This document shows positions 14,128 to 27,500 of a stretch of 64,000 bases of DNA, piece after piece. The stretch comes from Terana coerulea. Lineage: Eukaryota > Basidiomycota > Agaricomycetes > Polyporales > Phanerochaetaceae. Both the position numbers and the translations under genes were made by a program. The notes below the pieces were generated by a model. That model was not told the DNA's origin, did not search any database, and was given only the letters and a program-made list of their open reading frames with translations. The stretch spans positions 372,001-436,000 of the forward strand of contig JAKOGH010000645.1 in assembly GCA_024811115.1 (NCBI GenBank), written 5' to 3'. Every line of letters starts with the position of its first letter. The stretch's first letter is position 1.

Positions 14128-15806
14128 ATGGATGAGGATATGGACTTCGACTCTGGATCGGCTGCGTTCCAGCAACCACCGGCTTTCCAGCCACACGTCG
14201 CGAATGGCTCAGGGGACAGAAAGATGCTGTACGTCACCGTTTGCTAATTAGACTCGCGACGCCCGTGCACAGACCTGCTTTGTTTCGCGCAGAGACCTCG
14301 TCTTCGTCCAGGACTGTACGGGCAGCCAAGGCAGTTACATTACTTCTGCGACGAAGAACATCCAAGCCATTTCACAACATATCTTCGAGTCGGGAAAGCT
14401 ACAAGCCCAAGAAGACCTGCGCATCGGCCTGGTAGCGTACCGTGATCACCCACCGCAAGACCATACCTATGTGACAAAGAACTTTGGGTTCTCCTCAGAC
14501 ATTACGAAGGTGGAAAGGGACCTGGGCACCCTGTACGCAAGCGGGGGCGGAGATGGGCCAGAGGCTGTCACCGCAGCGTTGGCCGAGGCGCTGAACATGG
14601 ACTGGAGACCCGAGGCTAGCAAGATGGTTGTTCTGATAGCAGACGCGCCTCCACACGGCATTGGAGAGTACGGAGACGGTGAGCACACTTATTACTAGGG
14701 CCAACTTATATATTGACAAAGATGTTTAGGATTCGATGAAGGCTCTCCAGACGGCAATGATCCTCTGCAGATAGTTCGCGGTATGGCGAGCCGGGGAATT
14801 GTCTTGGTAAGCAATCTTTGATAAATGGATCGTGCGAACAGCACTCAGACTTGCGTCTAGTTCTTTGTAGCCTGCGAACCAGCTCTCAGTGGCTACTCGG
14901 TAAGTAGCCTTCGAGTCGCGTTAATTAGACACGACTGACTGTCACGCAGTATGCTACCGACTTCTTCCAAGCGATCACAAACATCACCTCAGGGCTGATG
15001 CTGCCGCTAACAACGGCCGACCTGCTCACACACGCCATTGTGGGCAGTGTTCTCGAGAACCTGGATATGGAACGTCTCGTCCGGGAGGTCGGTCAGGCCG
15101 TCTCGCAGCGTATACTCGGCAACAACGAAAGCGTGGACGACGTTGCTCGGGAGCTGCATGAACGGCTGCTCCTCCGCAACGAGAGCACGAAGCGCGTCGT
15201 CATTGAGAGTATCTATCGAGATTCGGAAGAAGCGAAGCACAACGTGCAGGTGTACATGAATGCAGGGTCACTACAGGAAGCTCGGCCGCAATTGAAAAGA
15301 GTAAGAACTTGAAGACGTCCATGGGACTTGTCCTAACTGTTGTTTTTGCCTAGGTACCTGGCACTCGCTTCACTGAAAAATACTTGCACGCACGTATGAC
15401 GTCCGGGCGAACCTACGGATCTTCATATTCACCCTACCTCCCTGCACGCAAAGGCTCCTCCTCAGCAGTACCCATTGCCACGCCCGCCCCAACCCTCACA
15501 CCCGCCGCCTCGCCACCACGGAAGGTCCTCACCGACTTCGCCGCGTTCGGCGCGCCAAAGACCGCGAGCGTGTTCGGCACCGCCGTCGCGTCCACGCCGT
15601 TCTCGCTCGCAGGCGGCAAGGCCGCGTTCGCGGGCATCCGGGGCGGCGTGTCGTCGCGCATGATGGACGACGATGACGAGGAGGAGGAGCGGGAGGAGGA
15701 GCGGGACGACGGCAGGCAGAAGGTCGGCCTCGTCGAGGACTCGATCACCTTGGAGCAGGCGCGGCGGATTGCGATGCAGAGCGCGTGGAGAGGGTCGGGA
15801 ATGTGA
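14128..15806 (+). CDS. VWA-domain protein (vwkA-type von Willebrand factor A domain)
   Basis: Six exons (14128-14228, 14293-14678, 14730-14806, 14861-14899, 14950-15300, 15354-15806) give 468 residues with no frame break. The VWA domain covers about residues 35-245. Its MIDAS metal-binding motif is 'DCTGSQGSYI' (DxTxS form), with the further conserved segments 'RIGLVAYRDHPPQD', 'GGGDGPEAVTAALAEAL' and 'VVLIADAPPHGIGE'. This VWA subtype is the one found in the Dictyostelium alpha-kinase vwkA, but no alpha-kinase catalytic domain follows. The tail instead has 'QEARPQLKRVPGTRFTEKYL', an Ala/Pro-rich linker, an acidic DE cluster and a C-terminal helix ('LEQARRIAMQSAWRGSGM'). Likely a cytosolic scaffold; the function is not known from sequence. 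Confidence 0.85.
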
Positions 15807-16444
15807 ACATCCAAGCCATTCGATCTTTGCGGGAACCTTGTATACCACCCGACAGCCGTGTCTATTAAGCAGGCTGCGCTAATTTCTTCGCGACGTCCTG
15901 GTGACTGACAGTCTTGCGATGCCTCCTGTTGTGTCGGCTGTACTTACAGGAAAGGCCTCTGCGTTGTCTGGACGTTGGAAAAATAGATGGCTGCACATTT
16001 GTATAATAGCTTACTTCGGCGCAACGCCCGTACGAAAAGGAAAGGAAACCTAAAACATATCCTTCTCACAGATGCTGTAGAACTGATAGATGGACGTCTA
16101 TTGCAGTATAACATGCTAGACAGTCACAAGGATAGAGATAAAGATATCGAACATGGCGGTACAAAGCGAAGCTAGCCGAAGGGCTGCAAAAGTACAACAA
16201 AGAGTCCAGGGTGACAGCAGGAATGAGCCATGTGCGGCAGAACCCAGAAAAATGAAATCGAAAAGTGAACATGCAGGGCGTCCAGCGGAATTTGCGCGAA
16301 TAGTACAAGGTATAACATATGAAGAGGTTATCTCGATCGCAGAGCAACGGTAAACACAGCGAAGAGGATGAGCCTAACATGACCAATGCAAACAGATAGA
16401 ATGCGAATAGATGAAGAACAGCGGCCGAGTAAGCTTCCGCAGCC
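15807..16444. other. Convergent intergenic region, VWA / RasGEF
   Basis: A 638-base AT-richer stretch between two convergent genes. Short open frames are present on both strands without recognisable domains or codon bias. Probably two 3' UTRs and a spacer. Confidence 0.55.
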
Positions 16445-19400
16445 TCAGGCTGACGACGTTACTGATGACGCTACCGACGCTTGTGAGCGAGTCGCCCATT
16501 GGAAGAGTTGTCGCATGTCGCCAGTGGGTGGGTGGTCTGCGGGACGTTTGGGCTCCACTAGTAGGCTATACAGAACAAGTCAGTCTGTGCCAGCCAGGTG
16601 TGCATGAACGTGGCTTACCTGCGACGATACAGATCCTGCAGGTCGGTCCGGTTCTTGGACTGCTCGAACGCGTCCTTCAGATACTCTTGCACCTCTGGTA
16701 TCTGCTTCAGGTTGTATGGAACTTGGAACCGTTGCATGTCTAGTCCACAAGGATCAGATGAACTCACAGGCCGGATAGAAGGACGCGACGTACCCTGAAC
16801 AATACGAGCGAGTTTGTGATACTTGTTGAAGTTGAGCAGCTTCTTGTTCGAATTGTGTGGCGAATTGCGGTGTGACGGGTTTCCTTCACGGCAGAAGGTA
16901 ACGTCCGTGAGGTATAGGCCCAAGAACGGCACAGCTGGTGGGGCAGTATTCCGTAATCGAGACCGATACTCGTGGTAGTTCCGGGCATGATCTGCAAGCT
17001 TCCGCAACGCCTCGAGCTGAACCTTGTTTTTCTGCGGCAGGCCCTAAAACACCTCCGTCAGACATGAACAAACTCAAAAAGCTGGTAAGTGACATACCAT
17101 CCACGTCTGGTGCAACCTAGAAATAGTCGACGAATCAAGAGCCGCCAAAATGGAACGAGGCGTGCTGAAGTTCTGCAACGATGCACACCGCTATGAACGT
17201 GAGACGTCAGCTTCTCGGTAATGCGCGAAGGCCACAGAAGTGCACACTCACATCAGCAACCTTGATAAAGAACTTCACGAGTGCAGTCCGCTTCTTTGTA
17301 TCAGGTTCATTCAGAATACCCTCCGCCACCCAGCCGGTGATAACTGTGCTGAGCGACGTGACAGCCTTCACATTGCCCGGATACGCCCCGCCAGTCTGCC
17401 CCGTCTCCAACACCTCCTCTGGCGTGATCGCGCAGTACAGGTTGCATTCCATCGCCGTGAGCTGCCGCGCGAGCTCCAGCGCGTCGAAGTCGGTGACCGA
17501 TATCGACACATAGTTCCTGTTGCGCAACGCGGAAAGCAGGGCCTTCGTCATCATCGGCCGGGGGACCTCACCGATGGCCGCGGAAGGGGGTTCAAGGGTA
17601 TGCCTGCATCACGCATGCGCTCGGCGCGAGGACTTATCGGAATGTCGGTAGCTTGCTCTCGTTGCCGTATGAGATCCATGATACGCTGGGAAGGGACAGG
17701 GAACATGACGGCGAGCGCATCCCGACTGAAGCTCGTCAACGGAGGAAGAATATCCTTGTCCAGCGATGGCCGCCAGTAGCTCTCCAGCCAGGTCTTCACA
17801 GCATTAGCTACTCTCAGTCGCACCGGAAGACCTTTTCTCTGCTGCCACATGAGCATGTCCTCCTCTGGCAGCCCCGGCGGGGGTAACAGGTTGTACCGCT
17901 CGATGAGAGCATCCAGCAGTTCGAGGGGAGCTGTGAACTGTCGGAACGTCAAGAAGAAGACCGCGGCAAAGGCCGGCTCTGCCAGCGAGTCGTGGGGCGT
18001 CATACGCTCGACAAGGGCCGTCAACGTCGCGCCCACCAGCTGGCCGTCGCTGTTGTAAGCTACATCTTCCGGAAGATGGTCGTGGGAGTAGAGCCATGTG
18101 AGCGGGTTGGGTGGAGGGGTCACTGGAGGTGCCGAGTGAGGCACGGCGGGAAGGTCACCATGGCGAAGTTTCTCTTCCAATGACTGCCTGCTCTGCTGAC
18201 GGGAGTGCGAGCCTTCCCACGTTGTGCCGTCGTCGGTGGGCAAGAATGAGACTTGGGAAGATAGGCTCGCGCCGCGAGGCAGGTGTCGCGTCTCCAAGGT
18301 AGCCAAGGGCTTGCTACCAACCGGCGTAGGCGATAAAGTGTCCGACTCCGAGGATGGATCTACCTGGGCAGCAGGCGATAAGTTGGTGAAAACGGCCAGT
18401 TGTTCGTCGGAAGCACCGAAGTCTGCCCGTGTGGGAGTATCCACGAACGACACGGTCTGAGCTTGAATAGTCAGGTCTTCGTCGTCACCTTCAACCCCAT
18501 TCGCTGAGTACAGCGAACGCAACGCACTGGCACCCGTCGCCACGCGAAGGTGCTCGGATTTCTTGTGAGTATGGGAGAACTTGCTTGGCGTGTACGACGA
18601 GGGATCCACTTCGCCTGCGCTCGGCAACTCGATGATGAGCGGCCTTTCTCCAGTGGGTCGCTGCAGACACTTCTTGACCGCATTGACGCAATCTGAACCT
18701 GCTTTCAGTGCGTTGGTCGCTGAACGCAGAAGCGTGGACTTCTCCTCTTCTTCTGTCATGTCAGCCAGAGGTGCGGTGGTTAGCTGGCGTACAGAGTCGG
18801 CCAATGTACTGGTGACATTGTAGAGGCCCTCCTTCGCTGCTCTGAGGTCTGACACTCGTTGGGGCGGAATGGAAGGGTGTCGGAGAACGGCCTCGACAAT
18901 AGTGAGCAGTTTACAGACCATCTCCACAACCTCACGAACGAGGTCATACATATGGCCCGTGCTGGACGCATGTGATGTGCGCGAGTGCGAGTGGGCATGG
19001 CCAATGAAGGCTGCGATAGTGGATAGGTAATGATCATGAGTGTGCCGAAGAGCCTCCAAGACTTCAGTGGTTGACGAAGGGCCGGAGGGAAATGTGGGCG
19101 TAGCCGGAGTACCGACGGACTCGTTGGACGACATGGAGGACGAAGAAGAGACGCTGCTGACCGATAGCTGGCCGCTCTTGTGCATCGCTGCAGGTCCACT
19201 AGTGCCCCGCTTCGACTGAGGGGTGACCCATTGCTTGCCTGCAGCGCGACCCAGGCTTTGCATCGTAGGCTTCGTCGGCACAGGAGGGACATCAGACCCG
19301 TCTGGCTTCGGCCTGCCTTTCCCGAGGTCAGACATACTCCTGGCACGAGAGCGTGGAGTGGCGGTGACTTCTCTCTGACGTCGTGTAGTCTCGCTATCGT

Positions 19401-20694
19401 CCTTTGCCTTGCTTACAGCATCCCAGTATGACCCATAGTCGTGCGGTATAGGCGTAGTAGCCTCCTCGCGAACCAAGGTGTCTTCACGATTGTCCCATCT
19501 ACCTTCGGTGTCCAGCGAGCCGCGTTCCGAACCTTGCGACTGGCTCGACGGTTGCACGTTCAAGCCGCACTGCACCGCGACGGCAAGGAAGCCCCGAACA
19601 TGCGCAAACAACTGCCCACCCCCTCGAATCATGTCTTCTGTCTCCAGCTCTCTCTGCCCGTCATCAAGCTGACCTTCGGATGCCCGCTTCGCCTGCGACA
19701 CCAATGCTGCTAGGTCGGACAGTATTCGTTTGCGTTCCTTCGCCAGCATCCCGTGTTTCTTGAGCACTGGAGCGTCCCGTGCTAGGCAACCCACCTCAGA
19801 AAGCAGCGTGCGTACACTGGAGATGATGTATGCGGTAGAAGGCTGGAAGTGTGTCGTTCGATTCGTCCTGGCCGCGTTTTGCAGGACGGAGAGGGCGCGT
19901 AGTAGAGAACCATCAAAGGTGGACAGTAGGCGTCTATAGAGCTTTCTGAAGGTATTGGCTTGTGATTCGTTCGGGAAATGGTGCTCATTCCAGTGGAAGA
20001 TGAAGAGCTGGACTGCGATGCCACCGACGGAGTGTGTGAATGGGCAGAGACAGTTGCAATTCGCGAACGCTGTGCGAATCCGTTAGTACCAGAAATACGT
20101 AACGGTATGGCCCCTCCATGTAATCACGCAGCAAGGGATAGAGATGCACGCACTCACCTGCAGGAGTTTAGGAAGCTCTTCGTCCGTCAGCAAGCCGACA
20201 TCTGCGGTGACATAGTTGCTGGGAAACCATCCTCTGCGTCCATCTACTTCCCCATCCCACCATCCACTCCCGTCGCGGTTGCAGACGCGTATGACTTGAC
20301 CGGCTTGGAAGGCGAGGCATGTGACGTTCTCCTGCTGTGGAACAAAGTCGTGCATAGCAAGGACATACTCTGAATCATCCTGTACGCTTTCCGTCGCGAG
20401 GACATCGCGAGACCCTGATGATGTTGATGGCGTTTGAGAACGCACCGACTCCGCGGTCGAGGTAGATGTCACCGGTGAGTAGTTTGCCGACACTTTGTCG
20501 AGGGCGTATGCGGAATCGGAGGTCGTAGACGAAGTCGAAGCAGACGATGCGCTACGCAGTCGCTGCATGGACTTTGCTGACCGTACGGCAGAGGAGCCTG
20601 GAGTTTTGGCTCCGCCTCGTGCAGATCCACGGTTTGAAGATGGACCTGCAACGGCTCCGAGGGATGTATCGATCCTAAGGTGAGCTGAAGGCAT
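16445..20694 (-). CDS. SH3-domain Ras guanine-nucleotide exchange factor (Cdc25 type)
   Basis: Activates Ras by GDP/GTP exchange, normally upstream of cAMP or MAPK signalling at membranes. Exon 1 (20158-20694) holds a Ser-rich N-terminus and an SH3 domain ('YVLAMHDFVPQQEN', 'GSGWWDGEVDGRRGWFPSNY'). The large exon from 20069 contains a helical segment ('RTTHFQPSTAYIISSVRTLL'), low-complexity linkers, the RasGEF N-motif ('LVGATLTALVERMTPHDSLA', 'FAAVFFLTFRQFTAP') and the start of the catalytic domain. Small exons complete it: 17098-17190 ('LQNFSTPRSILAALDSST'), 16794-17043 ('PPAVPFLGLYLTDVTF'), 16619-16739 and 16445-16565. Two frame changes: near 19905, between 'DAYCPPLMV' and 'LLRALSVLQNAARTN', and at 17586-17590, one C missing in a C run before 'SAAIGEVPRPMMTK'. 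Fungal relatives share the SH3-REM-CDC25 order. Confidence 0.92.
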
Positions 20695-21941
20695 GGTGCT
20701 GCATGCGAAAAGGCAGCTGGTGTGGTGCGTCGAGAGAAGGAGTATTCCAAGGCACAAAGAAGATATGGGCGTGATTAGAGACAAATCAAAGAACTATTGT
20801 GGATCAGACGGTCGCGTTCGGATGGGTAGGATGGGTATGGCTGCAGGTTGCGTGGTATCGGCCTAGAGTAGAGTGGTATGCGGGGTTATATGGTGTCGCC
20901 GCGCTGTACAGTTGCCAACGCCTCTCGGCAAGGTATTTTGAGAATTAAGGTCGTCGCTGGATCGTATCGAGGTCGTCAGGACGGAACGTAGGCTTCAAGC
21001 GCAACTCAATCTCTGGTCGAACTTCCCTTTCCCAAGATGCCGTCACACTACCTGCGTGACTATCACAAACTTGCCTATTGCGGTTGTCACCCACGACCAC
21101 AACCGGTCACGGTCATTTTCAGGGTGTGGGTGTCACGCGCACTGTATACTCTCGCTTCACTGGGTACCATCAACGTGCCGTATAATGAAACCCCTTCGCT
21201 CTTCGTTGACAACCCGCGGTCGAAACGACGTTGCAGACACACCGGTCCTTTATTTGGATTTCCCATGCGTCACTTTGCGTGTGCGGTGGGCTCAGTACAC
21301 CCAGGCAACTGGTGACTTTCTGTCGCGACAACGGCGGGATCTCAAGCTCGTCCCGATGCTGCTTCAACCCCATCTGCACGCCGACCGCCGCATAGCATGT
21401 ATATGAGTATCTCGCTGGTAGTTGAGAAGCCCATTTGGGAAGAGCGTGAATATGGCACACGCCCAACCCTGAAGCCCGCATTCGCGCAAGGAAGCCCTGG
21501 GCGGTGATATTGGAGCGAACGCGGAACTTGCATGGGCAGACATGGACTTAGCACATGCGTGAGTAAATCCGTCCGCGCGAGTATCATAATGCATGCAAAA
21601 ACCATAGTGCAGGCCGTTCTGATATACTTCTGTAGAGCAGAACATAACCTTGCGCAGCCCTGAACGCCTGAATACCGTCTTTTCTCCAAAAGTCTTCATG
21701 TATTCACATAGGTACCCTCTCGGTGACAATGCCTGTGTCAATCATACCTCCCACAAGACCCATTTTTCATTATCGCGCCTGATCTTTGGAACCTAAACCA
21801 TTCTTATCGCTTACCCCCTCTTTCGGGTTGCCCATAAAACAGGCCTCCTGACATTGGTGCCTCCTGAGCTCGAGCCAGCAACTTCCATCGCTCTGCCCCT
21901 CCTCCTATCGCATTATCCTACAGCCCCTGAGCCTTGCGAGC
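20695..21941. other. Divergent intergenic region, RasGEF / NiCoT
   Basis: About 1.25 kb between two divergent genes, presumably both promoters and leaders. Open frames on both strands (for example 21170-21741) lack domain signals and overlap each other. No tRNA or repeat was recognised. Confidence 0.5.
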
Positions 21942-23902
21942 ATGGCAGGGCTGAAGCAGAAATTAAGCACCGCCTACCGCTCACGGCCTCGCCTAACGCT
22001 CTTAGGACGCTCGCTGCTGCTCCTTTCCTGCGAGCTTGCAGTGAATGCTGTGTGCTGGATAGTAGCTGGTATTCTGTTCGGAAGAAGGCAAAGCACAAGA
22101 TCAGTGCTGAGTTTGGCGCTGCTGGCATGGGTACGCACATGACTAGCATAGTATAATGGGGTCTGGCTCTTACCAGTAACTTCAAGACGATTGGTCTTAG
22201 ACATGGTATGTTCAGGCTTGAGACATTCTGCTTACTTTAACCTTACCCACGTCTCAACAGCATTGGATGCCGACCACATCAGGTATGTCATTTCATTGCG
22301 TTACACAGTGTGACTCTGAACACTTTCAGCGCTATCGACAATGCCACCAGGAGCCTCATCAGTATGGGCCAATTGCCTGTCACATGCGGGCTCTTCTTTT
22401 CCTTGGGTCACAGTACGATTGTTATTGCGGTGGTATGTTGGGCCATTTCTTCCCAGTTGATGTGGTGTCCAACTCTGTAGTAGAATGTGGCTATTGCTAT
22501 CAGTACGAGCGTATACGATCACATTGATGGTGTTGGTAGTGTCGGGGGAATTATCGGTTGGTGTCTAGCATATGTATTTTGAGTGTGTGCTGATAAGTGG
22601 ACCCGCAGGTACCGCTGTGAGCGGCTCCTTCCTCTTCATCGTCGGCTTGGCCAATAGCATCATTCTGTGGCGTGTACTCGCCAAGCGTCGCAAGGTGAGC
22701 GAATTCAAAGATTGGAACCTTGAATGACGCTGACATCATTTTGCCTTGCGGTACAGCTGAATCGAGAGTGTGAAATACGTATCGAGCGTGGCGAAGACCC
22801 CTCTGCGGTCCAAGCCGATTTGGACCTCAGAGAGGATAGCAATCACGCAAACACGCTGATGATGAAAATCTTGGGGCCAATCGTGACTTTTGTCGACACT
22901 CCTTGGAAGATGTACCCAGTGGGCGTTTTGTTCGGATTCGGTTTGTTATGTTTTAGACGCACTCCATGATGAGCCACTTACCATTTTTATTTCATAGGAT
23001 TCGACACAGCTTCAAGTATAGCACTGCTGGCAGTATCCGCAATCGCCAAGAAGGATTCTCATGGAAATCAGATTCCGTCCGCAGACATTGTCATACTACC
23101 AGTAGGCGGCCGTTCCGATCTCTTGTTTGGATTGTATGTTTAATCGTCACGTAAAGTTTCTTTTCACAGCGGGCATGACTTTAATTGACTCCGTCGACTC
23201 CATCGTGATGCTCTACTCTTACGCTGGTTTCCCGGACCGTCAATTCACCATCTTCGAGAACTCATCGCAGCCGCTGGCTCCCGCCGATGCTGCCAGGACC
23301 GCTGAAGCAGATCTGGAAACCGCCAAAGCCCTAGGTGCCACTGGCACGGGCATAGAAGAAGTACCAGTTCTATCCTCAAGCGCTTCGCCCGTTAGCCCAA
23401 CAGTACTTTTGCAAGAAGAAATGCCGAAGCTGTCTGTTATAGATGATGTCGATGAGCGCAGCGAGGAGAGGCAGCGGCAGTTACGCGTGAAACGCAATGC
23501 TATGTCAAGCTTGAGCATCATCCTCACTCTCATGAGCATCCTGGTCGCCTTCACGTATGCTTCTTTCACTCTTATCGTTGGTCATAGCGTCTGCTGACAC
23601 TCCCTGTAGCATCTCTCTGATCGAGATCATGGGTCTCATCGGTGACAACTGCACGCCTTGTCAGAACGCCGCCAACGCACCAGATGGAGGTGGTCTCGCT
23701 GGCCGTTGGTGGCGAGGCTGGGACGCGGTATGTTGAAATGAATCAACTTCCGACAAAATTGAGTATTGACATTTCTTAGGCAAACGAACAATCTGGTTAT
23801 ATCGGTGCTGCTATAGTCGGCTCATTCGTCGCTGTAGTCGGGATCTCGTACGGCGCAAAGTACATCTGGAGGAAGGTTCAGAAGAGGAAGGTGGCGATGT
23901 GA
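21942..23902 (+). CDS. NiCoT-family high-affinity nickel/cobalt transporter
   Basis: Plasma-membrane permease importing Ni2+ or Co2+, in fungi mainly to supply urease. Eleven exons (21942-22130, 22187-22205, 22261-22282, 22330-22432, 22484-22556, 22609-22694, 22757-22940, 22998-23101, 23157-23554, 23610-23727, 23780-23902) splice to 472 residues without an indel. The signature 'RHALDADHISAIDNATR' (HX4DH, metal selectivity) is assembled from three tiny exons. Further family blocks are 'GLFFSLGHSTIVIAV', 'FGFDTASSIALLAVSAIAK', 'LFTAGMTLIDSVDSIVML' and the final 'ISLIEIMGLIGDNC'. About eight hydrophobic segments fit the family. A long hydrophilic loop (about residues 300-375) lies between the last helices, as in fungal members. 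Ni versus Co preference cannot be read from sequence. Confidence 0.95.
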
Positions 23903-24540
23903 TATGTATAAACGCAAAGGGTTTGGCATTAACTAAATTCATAGCTCTTGTTATCCCCCGACTACATGATCCTTAGCGTGCTAAGCCGGTGGTAGCTGAG
24001 CCTGCGGCGCTCGGGCTTTGACGTTAAAGAGACAACCAAATGCGGAAGCGCCGGCTTTGTGGCGCTCTCAGCCCAGCTATCAGCAAGCTGTCAGACGCTG
24101 TCCGGCGCGTCCGAGCGACGACACTGACGAGTGGATCATCTAGCAGAGCCTTGATGCCCATTTGGAGAAATGGGCTGTAAAACATCTTCTCTCGCGCGAA
24201 CGAAGTTGTCATTGCAATCTTTATGAGGTGCGCGGTCATATATTGCCTTTCATTTGGTGCATGATTTCTAAGGAGTTTTACCGGCACCTGTAGGATACCC
24301 TGGTAGAAGCTCTGCCATGCTGGAGCGGTACACCGTACTGCGATTGGTATGCACTTTACGCCCTTGCATCTTGTGACGGTGCCATAGGGTCGTCTCTTGC
24401 GGGAAGAAGGCAATTGTTGCCGGCCCGCCGGATAGCCGACCGCCCAGCCCATTGATCACTGTGCTCCCCTCTGCCAACGGAGCGTATATGAGCGGCGCCA
24501 TACGCAACATGAGCTCAGGTCTTCACTTACCCCTGAAAAA
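23903..24540. other. Intergenic, NiCoT 3' side to GH35 promoter
   Basis: A 638-base spacer between two genes on the same strand. A minus-strand ORF (24024-24452) has no recognisable family content. No TATA box or repeat is clear. Confidence 0.5.
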
Positions 24541-27500
24541 ATGACGAGCCCACGCTACCTACCGACCAGACTGTTGTCGATCCTACTGATCTTATATTTC
24601 TTCACGTATCCCGGAAATGTCCTTTCATCATCGATGCGCTCAATTCCTTTGCATATAGCGTCCTCAGCTACATCACACCTGGAAGCGCAAGATCCAGGAG
24701 CTACAGTCTCTGAGCCACCACGGTTCAGCACAAACCTCACCGATGCAGTCCAATGGGATAACTACACTCTGTGGGTTGAGGAACAGAGGATATTCCTACA
24801 GTATGTCTTCATCACTTGCACTCTTGCTCGGATGCCTCACGTACTGACATTGTGCTGCTTTTATTCCAGCTCAGGAGAATTTCATACATTTCGCCTTCCT
24901 GTTCCCGATCTCTGGCTCGACATATTCCAGAAGATGGTTGCAGCTGGCCTGAATGGCGTTAGGTGAGATTTTAGCACCGACAATCTACGCCAAAAAATGC
25001 TCATGGTCGTGATATAAACTTCTAACACAGTATTTACATACACTGTGTGTTTACCTGAGTTCTCTCTGGGGCGCACTGTGAAGTAACCCTATTTGTTCAC
25101 GCCACAGGGGGTCTAACCAATCCTGCACCCGGGGTCTTGGACTTCAACGACTGGCGGGCCCTGCAGCCCATGTTTGATGCGGCGAAACTCGCAGGCATCT
25201 TCGTCGTACTGCGCCCCGGTAAGTCATTTACTACATACCACCCGAGGCATTACTGACACCAAACGGAATAAGGCCCCTACATCAATGCGGAGACAACCGC
25301 AGGCGGTATAGCGCTGTGGTCTACTTCTCTGACATCAAGCACACTGCGTACCAACGCATCCGATATTGAGGCTAGCTGGATGCCGTACATTCATTCGATC
25401 GTCAATCAAACGAAGGGAAATCAGGTGAATGTTGGGGGACCAGTCATCGCAGTCCAAGTAGGTGCGTACTGTCGCATCGCTCGTCGCATATTATCCTTGT
25501 GTCAGTGCCCTGACAAGAATATTGGGCGTATTCATTTCGCAGACAACGAATATTCACAGACCCCGATTGAGAATGCTGAGTATTTTGCTCAACTCGAAGC
25601 GACGTTGAGGGAGAATGGCATCGTTGTACCTTTGTAAGACTCGGCTATCATTCGAACTGGAGGCATACACTAACCGTAGACTGCGATAGGACGTACAACG
25701 ACCCCGGCGAACGGATGAACTTCATAAACGGCACGGGTGCGGTGGATATCTACGGGCTGGTCAGTATGCCGTCGGATAGCACTGTCTTGCTCGCTCTACC
25801 GCTGAATTCTCCACGTGACAGGACCAATACCCTCAGCATTTTAACTGTAGTACCCCCTTATTCTGGGAGAACGTAACAACTAATTACCACGACTATCATG
25901 AGCAAGTCAACCCTAGCTACGTCTTTTACATGCCAGAGTTCCAGGGTACGTTGTTTTTGTTCACTGCACTTACCAATGCCCGCCGTCGTCTTCAGCTTCC
26001 TTAGATCACGTTAGCTGATTCATTTGCATTAGGCGGTGCCCACAACCCATGGGGTGGCCCGACTGTGGATGATTGCGAGGTGATGACTGGTCCTGATTTC
26101 CAGAACGTCTTCTACCAGAATAACTGGGCCAGTAATGCTAAAATGCTCAGCTACTATATGATGTACGGGTGCGTACTCGAATATCTGCTTGGCCGTCCAC
26201 TCAGCACATAACTGTTTGCTGACTGGCACCCAGAGGGACGAATTGGGGCGGCATTGGATTTGAAGGCGTTCACACCTCATACGACTACGGCGCCGCGATC
26301 CGAGAGGCACGTAACTTAGATCCCAAGTTTGACGAGCTAAAACGACAAGGGCTTTTCCTGAGGAGCTCGCCCGAGTTTAGGAAAACCGACTGGATTGGAG
26401 ACTCGTTGGCTGGAATACCGGGGGTGAGCGCGTCTGGCGTCCTGGGATCAGACGGAAGCGGGGCGTTCATGACTCTGTTGAGAAATCCAGACACCGGAAC
26501 TCAGTTCGTTGTGCTGAGACAGAACGACAGTACCTCCACGTGAGTCGAGTCCTGCCTTGTCCCACGCTGAATGCAGTCTGAGGCGAGAACTAGGGCACCG
26601 GCAGCATTCAAAGTCACCATTCCGACAGCGTCCGGGCCGCTGACCATTCCTCGCACGCTCTCTACGGGCATCGAGCTCGACGGTCGGCAGAGCAAGCTCA
26701 TTCTCAGCGACTACACATTCGGGTCGCCCACCAACCAGAACAAGCTTGTCTACTCCACGGCACCCGTCCTATTCGCAGGCAGTATCGGCGGAGTTGATAC
26801 TGTTCTCCTTTACGGCGACTCCATCCAAGGACACGAGTTTGCGTTCTCTTCAGCACGCGGAAGGACGACTACCGTTACGTTTTCACCCAGTAACTTCCAC
26901 GGGGGCTTGAAGATTGTCTCGGCGCCCTCTCCTCAGGCTCACGCTGCTCCCTTGCTACTGTTTGCAGATACACACACGGCGACTACTTTCTTCGCTCCTC
27001 CTGTTCTATCAGCCTCACCCAAGCGGTCCTCAGAATTCGCCAACTACTTCCAATTCGGGACCAACGACACTGTACTCGTAGGCGGTCCTCAACTCATTCG
27101 GAATGCCAGTATCTCTGCCAACGGGAAGACGCTTGCATTGAGAGGAGACTTGAATGCTTCTACTCCGCTTACACTCGTCGTCCCCGCCTCGGTCTCTTTG
27201 GTCTCCTGGAATGGCCGCTCAATATCTGTGCATCCGTTGGCCTCAGCGCCTTCGTCGATGTCGGGTGTCAAAATCCTTCAGGGACAGCTGACCTTCAACC
27301 TGAACAACAAGAGTATATCGGTTCCCAAGCTATCGGAGTGGAAGTTCAAGGACAGCCTCCCGGAAACTCATAGCAATTTCGACGACAGTCAATGGGTGGA
27401 CGCAAACCACACCAGGTCCAACATCAGCACGCCGCTATTTGGAGATGGACGGACGTTGTTTGGTGAGTACTTTCACCTGATACAACGTCTATGAGACTGC

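Noticed and set aside
16000..16400. Possible short gene or transposon relic between VWA and RasGEF
   Set aside because: Frames are short, unbiased and lack terminal repeats or domains.
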